Positions 9,190 to 18,600 of a DNA stretch of 64,000 nucleotides are shown piece after piece; the stretch's first letter is position 1; each line of letters begins with the position of its first letter. The stretch spans positions 58,902 to 122,901 of the forward strand of contig JAVZCK010000005.1 of the NCBI GenBank assembly GCA_038874435.1. The letters run 5' to 3'. The notes under the pieces were generated by a model. That model saw only the letters and a list, made by a program, of their open reading frames with translations, had not been told where the DNA came from and searched no databases. Origin of the DNA: Thermoplasmata archaeon. GTDB taxonomy: Archaea > Thermoplasmatota > Thermoplasmata > Lutacidiplasmatales > SKW197. The position numbers and the translations under genes are program-made.

Positions 9190-9921
9190 ATGTATGAGGC
9201 ATTGTTTGAGGTCTTAAAAGGATTTGAGAATGCGGACATTGCCGAATTTGAGCGTATAACTGGCAATGCAATTTCTGCGATGGAAGAAATAGGGTTCAGC
9301 CATGCGGAGGCAAGGGCATATGTTTACCTTTTTGTAGCAGGATATGGAACTGTTGAGTTAATCGCAAGCATGGCAGGTTTACCTAGGACCTCTGCCTATA
9401 GAATCTTCAGAAAGCTTGAAAAAAAAGGGTGTGTGAAGGCAATCGGCGAAGAGCCAAGAATCTATCGTGTGATTTCACCCGAAATTATTGCTTCTAACAT
9501 AGCTAGCAGAATTGCAGGGGACTTCGAAGCCCTGGAAAAATACCGAATTTCGCTGGAGGATGGACGGCTCAGTGCAGTGCAACGCATTGAACAAAAGGAT
9601 GTCGGGAAAAAGCTGAGTGTACTTATTGATGCATCTGAAAGAGAACTGCTGATTTCAACCTCACAATTCGGAAAATTTTGGAAACTGGGGGAGCGAGCCA
9701 TAAATCATGCAATTGCAAAAAGCCTGAAAATTGTTTTGCTGACACCGAAGCCCGTCAAACTTAACGGAGTTAATTGTATTGTTGATGAAAAAATTAGTAC
9801 GACCGAGATTGTAGCTGACAGAAAAGCAATGATTTTTACAACAAACTGGAAGGAGTTCTATTTCACAACACAACCAGAGTTTATTGCTCATCTGATTGGA
9901 GCTTGGAGCGGGAAAATTTAG
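9190..9921 (+). CDS. TrmB-family transcriptional regulator
   Basis: A 243-residue protein with a TrmB-type winged helix (about residues 30-95: GFSHAEARAYVYLFVAGYGTVELIASMAGLPRTSAYRIFRKLEKKGCV), a short linker helix and a PLD-like/TrmBL C-terminal domain that in this family binds an effector. ATG 9190 is preceded closely by GGTGA and faces the tes operon across 61 bases. Regulation of that operon is an inference from position. It could equally regulate other genes. Confidence 0.75.
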   Translation: MYEALFEVLKGFENADIAEFERITGNAISAMEEIGFSHAEARAYVYLFVAGYGTVELIASMAGLPRTSAYRIFRKLEKKGCVKAIGEEPRIYRVISPEIIASNIASRIAGDFEALEKYRISLEDGRLSAVQRIEQKDVGKKLSVLIDASERELLISTSQFGKFWKLGERAINHAIAKSLKIVLLTPKPVKLNGVNCIVDEKISTTEIVADRKAMIFTTNWKEFYFTTQPEFIAHLIGAWSGKI

Positions 9922-9933
9922 GCACTTCAGCAA

Positions 9934-9943
9934 TTTTTATATA
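9934..9943 (+). promoter_or_regulatory. TATA box for the small winged-helix gene
   Basis: TTTTTATATA lies 53 bases before ATG 9992, so a leader of roughly 28 bases carrying the GGTGA ribosome binding site is expected. Confidence 0.55.
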
Positions 9944-9991
9944 CCTCCCCAAATATGCACATTTCCGAAAAAATATCATAAAGGTGAAAAA

Positions 9992-10219
9992 ATGGCACTT
10001 GAAGGAGTATCCCCAAATGCCGAAAAGGTCTACGATGTGATGAAAGAGCTCGGAATTGTCGGTGAAGCAAAGATGGCTACTGCTGAGAGAATCACTCAGG
10101 CAGCAAAACTGCCAAAGAACATGGTGCTTAACGCACTCCAGGAATTGCAGAACAAGGGATATGTGAAGAGAAAGGTAAGAGAGAAGGCAGCAGGGTACTA
10201 CCTCGTTGAGGGAAAGTAA
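9992..10219 (+). CDS. Small winged-helix protein
   Basis: A 75-residue protein that is essentially a single winged helix-turn-helix: NAEKVYDVMKELG (helix 1), TAERITQAAKLPKNMVLNALQELQNKGYV (helices 2-3) and a beta wing KRKVREKAAGYYLVEG. ATG 9992 has AAGGTGA five bases upstream. The size and fold are those of small archaeal DNA-binding regulators or chromatin-like proteins. The target cannot be told. Confidence 0.7.
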   Translation: MALEGVSPNAEKVYDVMKELGIVGEAKMATAERITQAAKLPKNMVLNALQELQNKGYVKRKVREKAAGYYLVEGK

Positions 10220-10257
10220 ATTCTTCAATTTCATTTATTCTTCTTATTTCCCGGCTC

Positions 10258-10265
10258 TTTTTTTT
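10258..10265 (+). terminator. T-run terminator
   Basis: Eight consecutive T bases about 40 bases after the winged-helix stop, inside a pyrimidine-rich stretch. This is the usual archaeal intrinsic termination signal. Confidence 0.4.
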
Positions 10266-10289
10266 CGATTTAATTCTCTGGAGTAATTT

Positions 10290-12035
10290 ATGTTTGGATG
10301 GCACGGGACGCTTCTCCGTGTAAATCTGACAGACCAAACATCATTGCTGGAACAAATTCCAGAAAACATTTTGCACAGTTTTGTTGGGGGAAGAGGGCTC
10401 GGTACTGCCATCGCTCACAAAGAACTAAAACCTGGAGCTGAACCACTTTCTAAAGAAAACAAATTAATTTTTTGCACCGGACCACTGACAGGGACAGGTG
10501 TGCCCACAAGCTCAAGGTTTACCTGCACTTCAATTTCACCGCTTACCAGAACCATTTTTGATTCAAATTGCGGTGGCGTTTTTGGCATTCAACTTAAGCG
10601 TTCTGGAGTTGATGCGTTGATTATAGAAGGCAGGGCTGAGAAACCAGTCGTTCTCTATGTTGATAATGCAAAAACAACGATTGAGGATGCTGAGGGGCTC
10701 TGGGGCAAGACCACACAACAGGTGTTTGATGCGCTCGAGAAGGATGGAAAGGTTCTGTGCATTGGGCCGGCTGGCGAAAATCTTGTGAAAATTGCTAACA
10801 TCCAGACTTCAAATTACCATGCGATTGGCAGGGGTGGCCTCGGTGCTGTTATGGGTGCTAAAAAATTGAAGGCAATAGTGTGCAGAGGCAATGGAAATGT
10901 GGGCGTGAAGGACAAAGAAAAGCTCAGGTTTTTTGTGAATGAGATGATGAAATGGCTAAACGCAAGCCCGATAACCTCTAAGGCACTGCCGCACCTTGGC
11001 ACCCCTGGACTTGTAAATCTGATAAATGAGTATGGCATGCTTCCTGTTCTACGCTGGAAAAATGGGTTCGACCCAAGGGCTGAGAAAGTTTCTGGTGAGG
11101 CCTTGCGGGAGCATTTTGTAAGGCAGGAAGGATGCAGGGCCTGTCCAATAAACTGCGGAAGAATTTCTGGCATGGATGGAATCTTTGTGAAGGGACCTGA
11201 ATACGAAACAATTTGGGCCCTTGGAATTAACTGCGGAATTTTCGACCTGAAGACAATTATTGCAGCCAATCGGCTCTGTAATCTCTATGGCCTAGACACG
11301 ATTTCCACAGGAGCCACAGTCGCTGCAGCAATGGAGCTATGTGGGAAAAACGAGGAATTGAATGCGAAATTTGGAGATGGAGAGAGTTTGCTAAAACTGA
11401 TTGAGAAAATTGCATTTAGGCAGGGAATTGGGAATGAGCTAGCTGAAGGTTCCGAACATTTCTGCAAAATCCATGGGTTAGAAAGTTTCACTGTGAAAGG
11501 GCTTGAGTTGCCCGCTTATGACCCCAGAGGTGCGTTCGGGCTTGGCCTGGCATATGCAACAGCCAACAGGGGCGGATGCCATCTGAAGGGTTACATGATT
11601 GCACCAGAAATTCTGGGCATACCCAGATTTTTCAACCGTTTCACGGAGAGTGACAAGCCAGACATCGTGGCAAGGGTGCAGAACACTGCAGCAGTTATAG
11701 ATTCGCTTGTGCTCTGTCTCTTCACGAATTTTGCTGTTTCTGAAGGCTATTACGCCCGTTTGCTTTCTGCAGTTACTGGTGTTGAGTTCAGAGCAGAGGA
11801 CCTCCAGGAGATTGGAGAGAGAATATGGAATCTTGAACGGCTCTGGAATGTGAGGGCTGGGAGAGCGATAGATACACTGCCAGAGAGATTGCTTCAGGCG
11901 CCGCTGAGCTCGGGCAATTCTGCAGGAAAAGTCGTGCCTCTAAAAGCCATGCTTCAGAAATACTATGCGGTTAGGGGCTGGGATGAAAATGGGGTTCCAA
12001 AGAGGGAGAAGCTGAGGGAATTGGGGATTAGTTAG
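10290..12035 (+). CDS. aor: Aldehyde:ferredoxin oxidoreductase (tungsten enzyme)
   Basis: A 581-residue tungstopterin enzyme oxidising aldehydes to carboxylic acids with ferredoxin as acceptor. The N-terminal tungstopterin domain is clear (GGRGLGTAIAHKEL, FCTGPLTGTGVPTSSR, AIGRGGLGAVMGAKKLKAIV). The [4Fe-4S] ligands are C282-x2-C285-x3-C289 (CRACPINC) and a distal Cys476 in DSLVLC. The length fits the AOR family (about 600), where AOR, FOR and GOR cannot be told apart by motif alone. GGAG lies six bases before ATG 10290. It overlaps the convergent next gene by four bases. No MoaD or dedicated ferredoxin is adjacent. Confidence 0.88.
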   Translation: MFGWHGTLLRVNLTDQTSLLEQIPENILHSFVGGRGLGTAIAHKELKPGAEPLSKENKLIFCTGPLTGTGVPTSSRFTCTSISPLTRTIFDSNCGGVFGIQLKRSGVDALIIEGRAEKPVVLYVDNAKTTIEDAEGLWGKTTQQVFDALEKDGKVLCIGPAGENLVKIANIQTSNYHAIGRGGLGAVMGAKKLKAIVCRGNGNVGVKDKEKLRFFVNEMMKWLNASPITSKALPHLGTPGLVNLINEYGMLPVLRWKNGFDPRAEKVSGEALREHFVRQEGCRACPINCGRISGMDGIFVKGPEYETIWALGINCGIFDLKTIIAANRLCNLYGLDTISTGATVAAAMELCGKNEELNAKFGDGESLLKLIEKIAFRQGIGNELAEGSEHFCKIHGLESFTVKGLELPAYDPRGAFGLGLAYATANRGGCHLKGYMIAPEILGIPRFFNRFTESDKPDIVARVQNTAAVIDSLVLCLFTNFAVSEGYYARLLSAVTGVEFRAEDLQEIGERIWNLERLWNVRAGRAIDTLPERLLQAPLSSGNSAGKVVPLKAMLQKYYAVRGWDENGVPKREKLRELGIS

Positions 12036-12724
12036 CCCTCATACACCACAATTACAACCCAAGGTTTCACATCTGTGAAAATTATTACATCATTTTTCTT
12101 GGGAAGCTCGCGCTTAAGTTCGTCAATTATGTATGCTCTATCTGGATCCAGCAAAAATGGAATAAAATGAATCTCGCCATTGTATTTTCCAATATCAATA
12201 AATTCTGCATCCTTGAATATGCCTGGCTGAATTGAAATACCCATCTGGTTCGTTATCCGTCTCTTCGGAATCACAATACAAGGTAGTTTTGCCCGCCTTG
12301 AGTAATGCTGAAGCTTTACAAAGTTCCTGTCTTCCTTCAACGCTTCTAGCAACTCTTCTTTTTCTGCATTAATTCTGCTCAGAGGTTTTGGGCCGATGTA
12401 ATGCAAACACATCTCTCCCCTTGCATTTCTGCCTGCGAAGAACAGGTTCCAGATGTTCTGTCCATCCCTTGCAAACACCTTCAAAATTTTCGGCTCTATT
12501 GGTTCTGGCATCCAAACATAATACTGGTAGGTAGTATAACCCTGCATTGGTTTCACCTCTTCCTGACTCTCAATACCTCCATCAAAAATTTCAGCAACGA
12601 GAAGGAGCATGAAAATGAGCAGAAGTAGAAAAAATACGAACACACTTATTGCTAGTAACGAGACCAACACAGAAGATGCAGGGACCACACCGAGTCCAAT
12701 TTCCATTGTATTCATAAATAGCAT
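12032..12724 (-). CDS. Membrane-anchored protein of unknown function
   Basis: A 230-residue protein with one strong hydrophobic helix near the N-terminus (about residues 18-45) and a soluble domain of about 180 residues that is likely cytoplasmic, rich in beta strands and charged residues (PKPLSRINAEKEELLEALKED; RAKLPCIVIPKRR). ATG 12724 and ATG 12715 are both possible; neither has a clear ribosome binding site. It is the first gene downstream of the broken YHS gene on the same strand. No family is recognised. Confidence 0.55.
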   Translation of the reverse strand: MLFMNTMEIGLGVVPASSVLVSLLAISVFVFFLLLLIFMLLLVAEIFDGGIESQEEVKPMQGYTTYQYYVWMPEPIEPKILKVFARDGQNIWNLFFAGRNARGEMCLHYIGPKPLSRINAEKEELLEALKEDRNFVKLQHYSRRAKLPCIVIPKRRITNQMGISIQPGIFKDAEFIDIGKYNGEIHFIPFLLDPDRAYIIDELKRELPKKNDVIIFTDVKPWVVIVVYEG

Positions 12725-12748
12725 TGGTAGATAAAGAGTTTTTTGTTT

Positions 12749-12896
12749 TTATTCGATGTATCTTTGTGGCTCTCTGTCAAATGCCTTCTTACATCCTAAT
12801 GCACAAAAATAGTAGGTCTTCCCTTTGTAAATTGATGTGTACTTTGCTTTTTTTTTCCTCCACATTCATTTTGCAGACAGGGTCTATTGCAGTTAT
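12749..12896 (-). pseudogene. YHS metal-binding domain gene, frameshifted and lacking a normal start
   Basis: Read on the minus strand, DPVCKMNVEEKK is followed, one base out of frame, by AKYTSIYKGKTYYFCALGC and KKAFDREPQRYIE with a stop at 12749. Together these are a complete YHS domain (DPVCxM... YYFCxxxC), a small heavy-metal-binding module often paired with CopA. The switch of frame coincides with a run of nine A (12848-12856, T on the plus strand); eight would restore it. The expected start is ATA (12894-12896), placed five bases after GGTGA, not ATG. So either the gene is decaying, or a homopolymer sequencing error and an odd start combine, or slippage on A9 is used. It lies 21 bases after copA. 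Confidence 0.75.
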
Positions 12897-12917
12897 GGTA
12901 TCACCAATCTTCCAACA

Positions 12918-15080
12918 TCACCTGAACCTTTTTAAAGATAGCGAAAGGAGCAAAACACTCACTGAACTGAACGCCATTGCAAGGGCTGCAAACTCAGGTT
13001 TCATTGTAATTCCAAGTGGATGTAATACACCTGCAGCCACAGGAATGAGAAAGAAGTTGTATGCAAACGCCCAGAAAATGTTCTGTCTTATCCTTGACAT
13101 CACTTCCCTGCTCAACCTCAGGGCTTTGTGCACATCTGCAATTCTGTCGCTCACGAGGACAATGTCTCCGCTCTCAATTGCAACATCACTCGCCTGGCCC
13201 ATCGCAATTCCCACATGGGCTGATGCAAGAGCGGGAGCATCATTTACACCATCACCCACAAAGCATACAACCTCCCCTTCACCAGCAAGTGCTTGAACAA
13301 TCGCTGCTTTTTTATCGGGCATCACACTTGCAAAAACCTTCTCTATTCCCAGCCTCTTAGCTGTATAACTAGCACTTCTCTCACTGTCTCCAGTCACCAT
13401 CACTGTCTTAATTCCCTCCTTCTTTATTCTCTCAACTGTCTCTCTTGCATCCATTCGTATCTCATCTCCAATTATGAAAATACCCACAAATTTTCTGTCA
13501 ATTGCGAGAAGCACGGTATTTCGCCCGATCTCTCTAGCTCGCTCAATCTTTTGCTTAAACTCCTTCTCAATTTCAATTCCGAAACTCCCAAGCATCTGTT
13601 CACTGCCTACAACAACTTCCCAGCCATTCACAATCCCCCGCACTCCTTTTCCTTCCACCTCCTCAAAATTCTCCACCTCGAGATCCTTTCCTCCCTTTCC
13701 AAACTCAACAATGGCTTCTGCCAGAGGATGCACACTTTTGCTTTCTACTGCAGCAGCAAACCCTATTGCCTGTTTTCTCTCAAATTCAGGGGAGCAGTGG
13801 AATTCCAGCACTCTTGTTTTTCCAGAAGTCAATGTCCCTGTCTTGTCGAAAACTACTGTCGTAACATTTTCTGCAACCTCTAACACTTCAGCGTTTTTTA
13901 TGAAAATTCCTAGTTCTGCACCCCTTCCCACACCAACAGTAACTGCAGCAGGCGTTGCAAGCCCCAAAGCGCATGGACAGGCAACTGCAACCACTGCAAT
14001 GAAAACTGAGAGAGCAAAGAGGAAACTCTCATGCATTACAAAGTACCAAAAAAGGGAGGAACTGAGGGCTATGCAGAGCACAAATGGTATGAAATACCTC
14101 ACAACCTTGTCCGCAATTCCCTGAATTCTGGGTCGTGAGTTCATTGCCTCACTCACCAGCCGAATTATCCCGCCAAGCACCGTTTCTGAACCAGTTTTCT
14201 CAACTCTCACTTTGACTGTGCCCTTCCTCGCAATTGTACCCCCTACGACTTTCTCTCCTGGCTTCTTCAATTTCGGAAGCGGTTCTCCAGTAAGCATTGA
14301 TTCGTCCACATAACTCCAGCCATCAAGAACTGTACCATCCACTGGTATCCTCTCACCTGCCCTCACAATTACAATCTCTCCTATCTTCAGGGCTTCGACA
14401 CTTACCTCCTCCTCAGTTTCTCCACGCAGCACTCTCGCCTTCTTCGGTTGAAGAGCAAGCAATCGCTTTATGCTTGCAGTAGTCCCTGCTTTTGCTCTTT
14501 GCTCAAGTGTTCTCCCCAGCATCAGAAAGGATGCCAGCAGCAAAGCGGCATCAAAAAGCATAAAATCATTACCGAGAACTCCAAAGGTAGCGAGCACACC
14601 AGCAAGGTAGGAAATTGTGGTACCAAGTGCATACATTACATCCATGCTCAATGTAAAATTTTTGAGAGATCGATAGGCACCTGTGAGAATGGGCGATGCC
14701 ACATAGAAAAAGAGAGGAGTTGCAACCAAAAAACTTACTAATCTAGCTTCAAAAAACACATACACATGGGTAAACATCAGGAACATGAACAGTATGCCAG
14801 AGACAAAGCCAACAACAACGCGATACACCTGAGATTTATCAACTGGTTCTCCAATTCTTTCCTCAGTTCCAAGATACCTGTAGCCAGTTTCCTCAATTGT
14901 TCTTGCCATTCTCTCTATGTTGACTTTTTCTGGAACATACTCTACCACCACCTTCTCCGTAGCCAGGTTCACCTCTGCCTTCAAAACACCATCCAAATTT
15001 CTGAGTGATGCAGCAACAGTATTGGCACACATCGCACAGTGCATCCCTCCCACTTTCAGCTCTGCTTTTGTAGGATTCAT
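12918..15080 (-). CDS. copA: Copper-translocating P1B-type ATPase
   Basis: A 720-residue metal pump. An N-terminal HMA domain carries GMHCAMC (C15, C18). Eight membrane helices are expected; the metal-site motif CPC is in [17 protein letters not shown]. The phosphorylation motif DKTGTLT and hinge [10 protein letters not shown] are present. The CPC signature and HMA domain indicate Cu(I) export from the cytoplasm, the usual CopA role. It starts four bases inside the upstream RNA methyltransferase gene, so the two are coupled. The YHS remnant follows in the same frame after the TGA stop. Confidence 0.93.
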   Translation of the reverse strand: MNPTKAELKVGGMHCAMCANTVAASLRNLDGVLKAEVNLATEKVVVEYVPEKVNIERMARTIEETGYRYLGTEERIGEPVDKSQVYRVVVGFVSGILFMFLMFTHVYVFFEARLVSFLVATPLFFYVASPILTGAYRSLKNFTLSMDVMYALGTTISYLAGVLATFGVLGNDFMLFDAALLLASFLMLGRTLEQRAKAGTTASIKRLLALQPKKARVLRGETEEEVSVEALKIGEIVIVRAGERIPVDGTVLDGWSYVDESMLTGEPLPKLKKPGEKVVGGTIARKGTVKVRVEKTGSETVLGGIIRLVSEAMNSRPRIQGIADKVVRYFIPFVLCIALSSSLFWYFVMHESFLFALSVFIAVVAVACPCALGLATPAAVTVGVGRGAELGIFIKNAEVLEVAENVTTVVFDKTGTLTSGKTRVLEFHCSPEFERKQAIGFAAAVESKSVHPLAEAIVEFGKGGKDLEVENFEEVEGKGVRGIVNGWEVVVGSEQMLGSFGIEIEKEFKQKIERAREIGRNTVLLAIDRKFVGIFIIGDEIRMDARETVERIKKEGIKTVMVTGDSERSASYTAKRLGIEKVFASVMPDKKAAIVQALAGEGEVVCFVGDGVNDAPALASAHVGIAMGQASDVAIESGDIVLVSDRIADVHKALRLSREVMSRIRQNIFWAFAYNFFLIPVAAGVLHPLGITMKPEFAALAMAFSSVSVLLLSLSLKRFR

Positions 15081-15646
15081 TCTTGCTCACCCAAGTTCCT
15101 CTGAAGGTATCTTATCAATCCAGGTGTGATCAACACCTTTCCATCCACAATCGGATACCCATAGGGAAGGATTGTGATGTGACCATCAGGATGCTCTATT
15201 TCCACCTCCGTCGTGAGCGGAATCTCAGATAATCTTTTTCCCTGCAACACTTGATGGGCAACATAGGCAGCAATGTCTATTGAAAGCTGGGTTTTTCCGA
15301 GATTTCTAGCAATCCCTCTTGTTTTTTCTGTGATCAAACGCTTGGTCTTGCCAGTAAACTCTCTATCACCGAGAATTCCGCCAATCACTATATAATTTGC
15401 TCTCTGCATGTCCTCTGGCTCAAGAGGTTTGTCTGCAAGAGGGTCTAGCACTATTGGGTTCTCTAGCTTTAACTCGTAAACATGCTCCCTAAAAACTTCT
15501 GATGATATCATTGAAAGGGTAGTATACATTCTATCATCCTTTACATTTGTAAATTTGACCTTACCCCAAATGCTAACAGCATGCCTGTACTCTAAAAAAA
15601 GCCACTCAGAAAGCTCTTCCTCGCAATTTTCTATAACACACTGCAT
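15077..15646 (-). CDS. SPOUT-like RNA methyltransferase (DUF431/PF04252 family)
   Basis: A 189-residue protein with the signatures of the predicted SAM-dependent RNA methyltransferase family PF04252: [17 protein letters not shown] at the N-terminus, [32 protein letters not shown], a [19 protein letters not shown] helix and [16 protein letters not shown] at the end. The GGILGD loop is typical of a SPOUT-type knot. The RNA target is not established. The first 41 bases overlap the end of the giant FG-GAP gene and the last four overlap copA. Confidence 0.8.
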   Translation of the reverse strand: MQCVIENCEEELSEWLFLEYRHAVSIWGKVKFTNVKDDRMYTTLSMISSEVFREHVYELKLENPIVLDPLADKPLEPEDMQRANYIVIGGILGDREFTGKTKRLITEKTRGIARNLGKTQLSIDIAAYVAHQVLQGKRLSEIPLTTEVEIEHPDGHITILPYGYPIVDGKVLITPGLIRYLQRNLGEQE

Positions 15647-18600
15647 TTAATCCCACCAGAAAAAGGATGAGAAAACCTATTCCCTCAGGGACAATGTATA
15701 CTGAATAATTATTCGAATAATAGACACCCGCTTCTCTAATTGTTGCAACTCCATAGGTAACGCCATCGTAAATTATATTCCATGTGTGCTGCAAATCCCC
15801 GTCCTCTGCCCATACTGAGATATTAAACTGGTAGTTGCTGTAGTTTGAGGGAATGCTTGTCTTCATTTTCACAACAATAAAGAAACTCTTAGTTTGAGTA
15901 GGTGAAATTAATGAATCAACTGTTTTCGGTAGAGTTATTCTAAGAAATCCCGCATACATATCTGAATAATTATAAATTCCAGCTAACCATTTATCTGTAA
16001 TGTTGTTAAACCCCTGATTTCCATCTGCATCTAACCACACTGATACATTCTCAAAAAGAGCACTCAGGTTCTGAGGATACATTATTATACCGGTTGTACT
16101 TAAAAAACGCACAACGATGCTAGCAAGGTAAATTGAGTTATCACCGGATATGCCATTGTGAGTGATGTTTAACATCATAAGTGCCCTTGTTTCCCCTGGA
16201 ATGAGGGATGAAGAGAGTAATTTGATACCCTCAATTTTTGAATTAGCTCCTCTGTTTTTGTAGAAATAGCATGAAGTCAAACTGCCAATAATCACATCAT
16301 CGTCATTTCCATCGTAGTTGCTTTTTCTGTCCAAATTTACAAGTTTGAGAAGTGAAAGAGGTGCATGGCCAGTATCGCAGTAGGTGAAATTGCCAGTACT
16401 GCCTTCTACATAAGCCACAACTCCATTGAGCATCCCGAGAACTACATCATCCCAACCGTTGTTATTTACATCACTTGCACAAATAGTTGCGATGTTTGTA
16501 AAACCAATTAAATTATTCCAGTTCCACAGCATAGATAGATTCTGCGGATTTCTCCAAACTTTTGCACTTTGCGTTCCGTTCACAACACAGGCGACATCTA
16601 GATAGCCGTCTCGATTTAAATCTGCAAGTGCAAGTGAGGTTATATTCTTATCAACTCCATCAAAAAAATATTGTTGCCAGCCGGAGACATTGAATGGGTT
16701 TTTTAAGTTTTTCCAGATAATTCCCGACTTGATACCCACATTTGAATCATAGCCACAAACAATGTCCGTCCAACCATCGTTATCCATGTCTGCTGTGGCT
16801 AATGCTAGAACTGTATTGTTCTGAAATCTAGCTGTATTATCAAGCCAGTCGCCATTGTGGTCTGTTATGCTATCGCTTCCTCGCTTGTAAACTACCAGCC
16901 AGCCATCTGTATCCCCACACACAACATCAATTATCCCATCCCTGTTCATATCCGCAAGCGAAATTTGTGTAATTTTACCAACAGGTATAACATCCATTCC
17001 AGGGTCATACCATTCCTCCCAGTCCCATACCCATGAATTGCCCCATGGATTTTTTTGCGCAGTGGCAACGCATAACAGATTTTTGCTTCCGTTGTGTCCT
17101 GAAAAGACAACTTCAGCATAGCCATCATTGTCCACATCACCACATTCAAGCGCGTAAATTCGTACAAAATCTGAAGTAACTGTGCATCTCTCCCAGGATG
17201 CACCAAATGGAGATGTGTGTGCATCGCCGGGATTCTTCCATGCATAAATAGATGCAGAGAACTCATCCGAATGTGCAGTTACAATGTCCATGTCTCCGTC
17301 ATTATCAAGATCGGAAACAGCCATTGCTACGATTGGGCGAGAATCGGAAAGCTGGGTTTCTGAATCCAGATAAAGGTCAAAGTTTCGGTGCAAAAGCGTG
17401 TTATTCAGTATGTAGAGATTTTTGTTGTCAGAGACAAGCACAATGTCCATATCTCCATCACGGTCATAATCAAATACTCCAATGTCCCAGATTTTAGTAG
17501 CACCAGCGTTTCCGAGATATCTCATCTCAAAACTTCCATTTCTTTTATTTTCGAAAGCATACACACTTCCATTGTCACAACCTGCAATTATATCAGAAAA
17601 GCCATCATTGTCAAAATCGCAAGTGGTAAGAGAGTACACATTTGTACCGATGGAGTAGGTGGTCAAGTCATACACAAAATTTGGTGCGACTGCAACTAGG
17701 ACCTGGAGTTTGTCGGTCGCAAATACTACATCGTTAAGCGCATCATTATTAAAATCTGCGATTTTAACTCCTCGCACATCATTTCCATCCCCAAATGTGC
17801 CCATGGGTTTCCACACGCTTGTAAACGACATGATGCCAACTTCCTGCCCATTGTTGCTCTCAGTTGAATACACCAAATCTCCCAGCACATCTATGTCTAG
17901 ATGTTCTGTCTCAACACACAATACATTTTTATCCAAATTTACAACATCTTCTTTAAAAAAATTAAAGCCAGTAGTATGGTCATTTCGATAAGAAATCAAT
18001 TCATAACCAGTATTAACGCTGGCTCCGCAGAGAATATCTAGATACCCATCGCGGTTGAAATCAATCACAGACAGTGAATTCACATCCACCTCCAGGTTAA
18101 AGGCATCTATTTCTACCTGGGTAAATATGAAATTCTGATTTGTAAAAATACTTATCTCTCTTTTACCTAAAGAATTTCCAGGGTTTGCAGCAGTGCCTAT
18201 CACAATGTCCAACCAGCCATTCCAATCAAAATCTCCGAGTGCACAGGTATACACATTCACATTAGTGTTGTATAGGGTTTCCTTCTGAAAATTCCCTCCT
18301 ACATTTTTCCAAAGAATTACCTCGTTCCCTGTAGACGTCTTCCCTACAGTAACTATATCCTCTAGCCCATCGTTATTCATGTCCCCAGTACAAAGGTCGT
18401 ATAGTATGTCGTCCCCTGTTCCAAGAAGCCAGAAACTCGTTCCAAAACTTACTTGGGTTTCTTCATGATAATAGCGAGTGAGCGGTTGAAATGGCTCCAC
18501 GACATCCTTCTGGCCCTCCCATGATTCTGCCTCGAAATAATAAACATAAGAGCTTCCAGGAAGAACAAAGCCAACAATAAATTCAATTGCGGTTTCATTC

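Noticed and set aside
13474..14124. Plus-strand frames opposite copA
   Set aside because: Low-complexity Ser/Thr/Pro sequence antisense to conserved ATPase motifs.
15606..15646. Overlap of the giant FG-GAP gene with the RNA methyltransferase as a sign of a wrong start
   Set aside because: The methyltransferase family's N-terminal motif begins at this ATG, so the 41-base overlap appears real.
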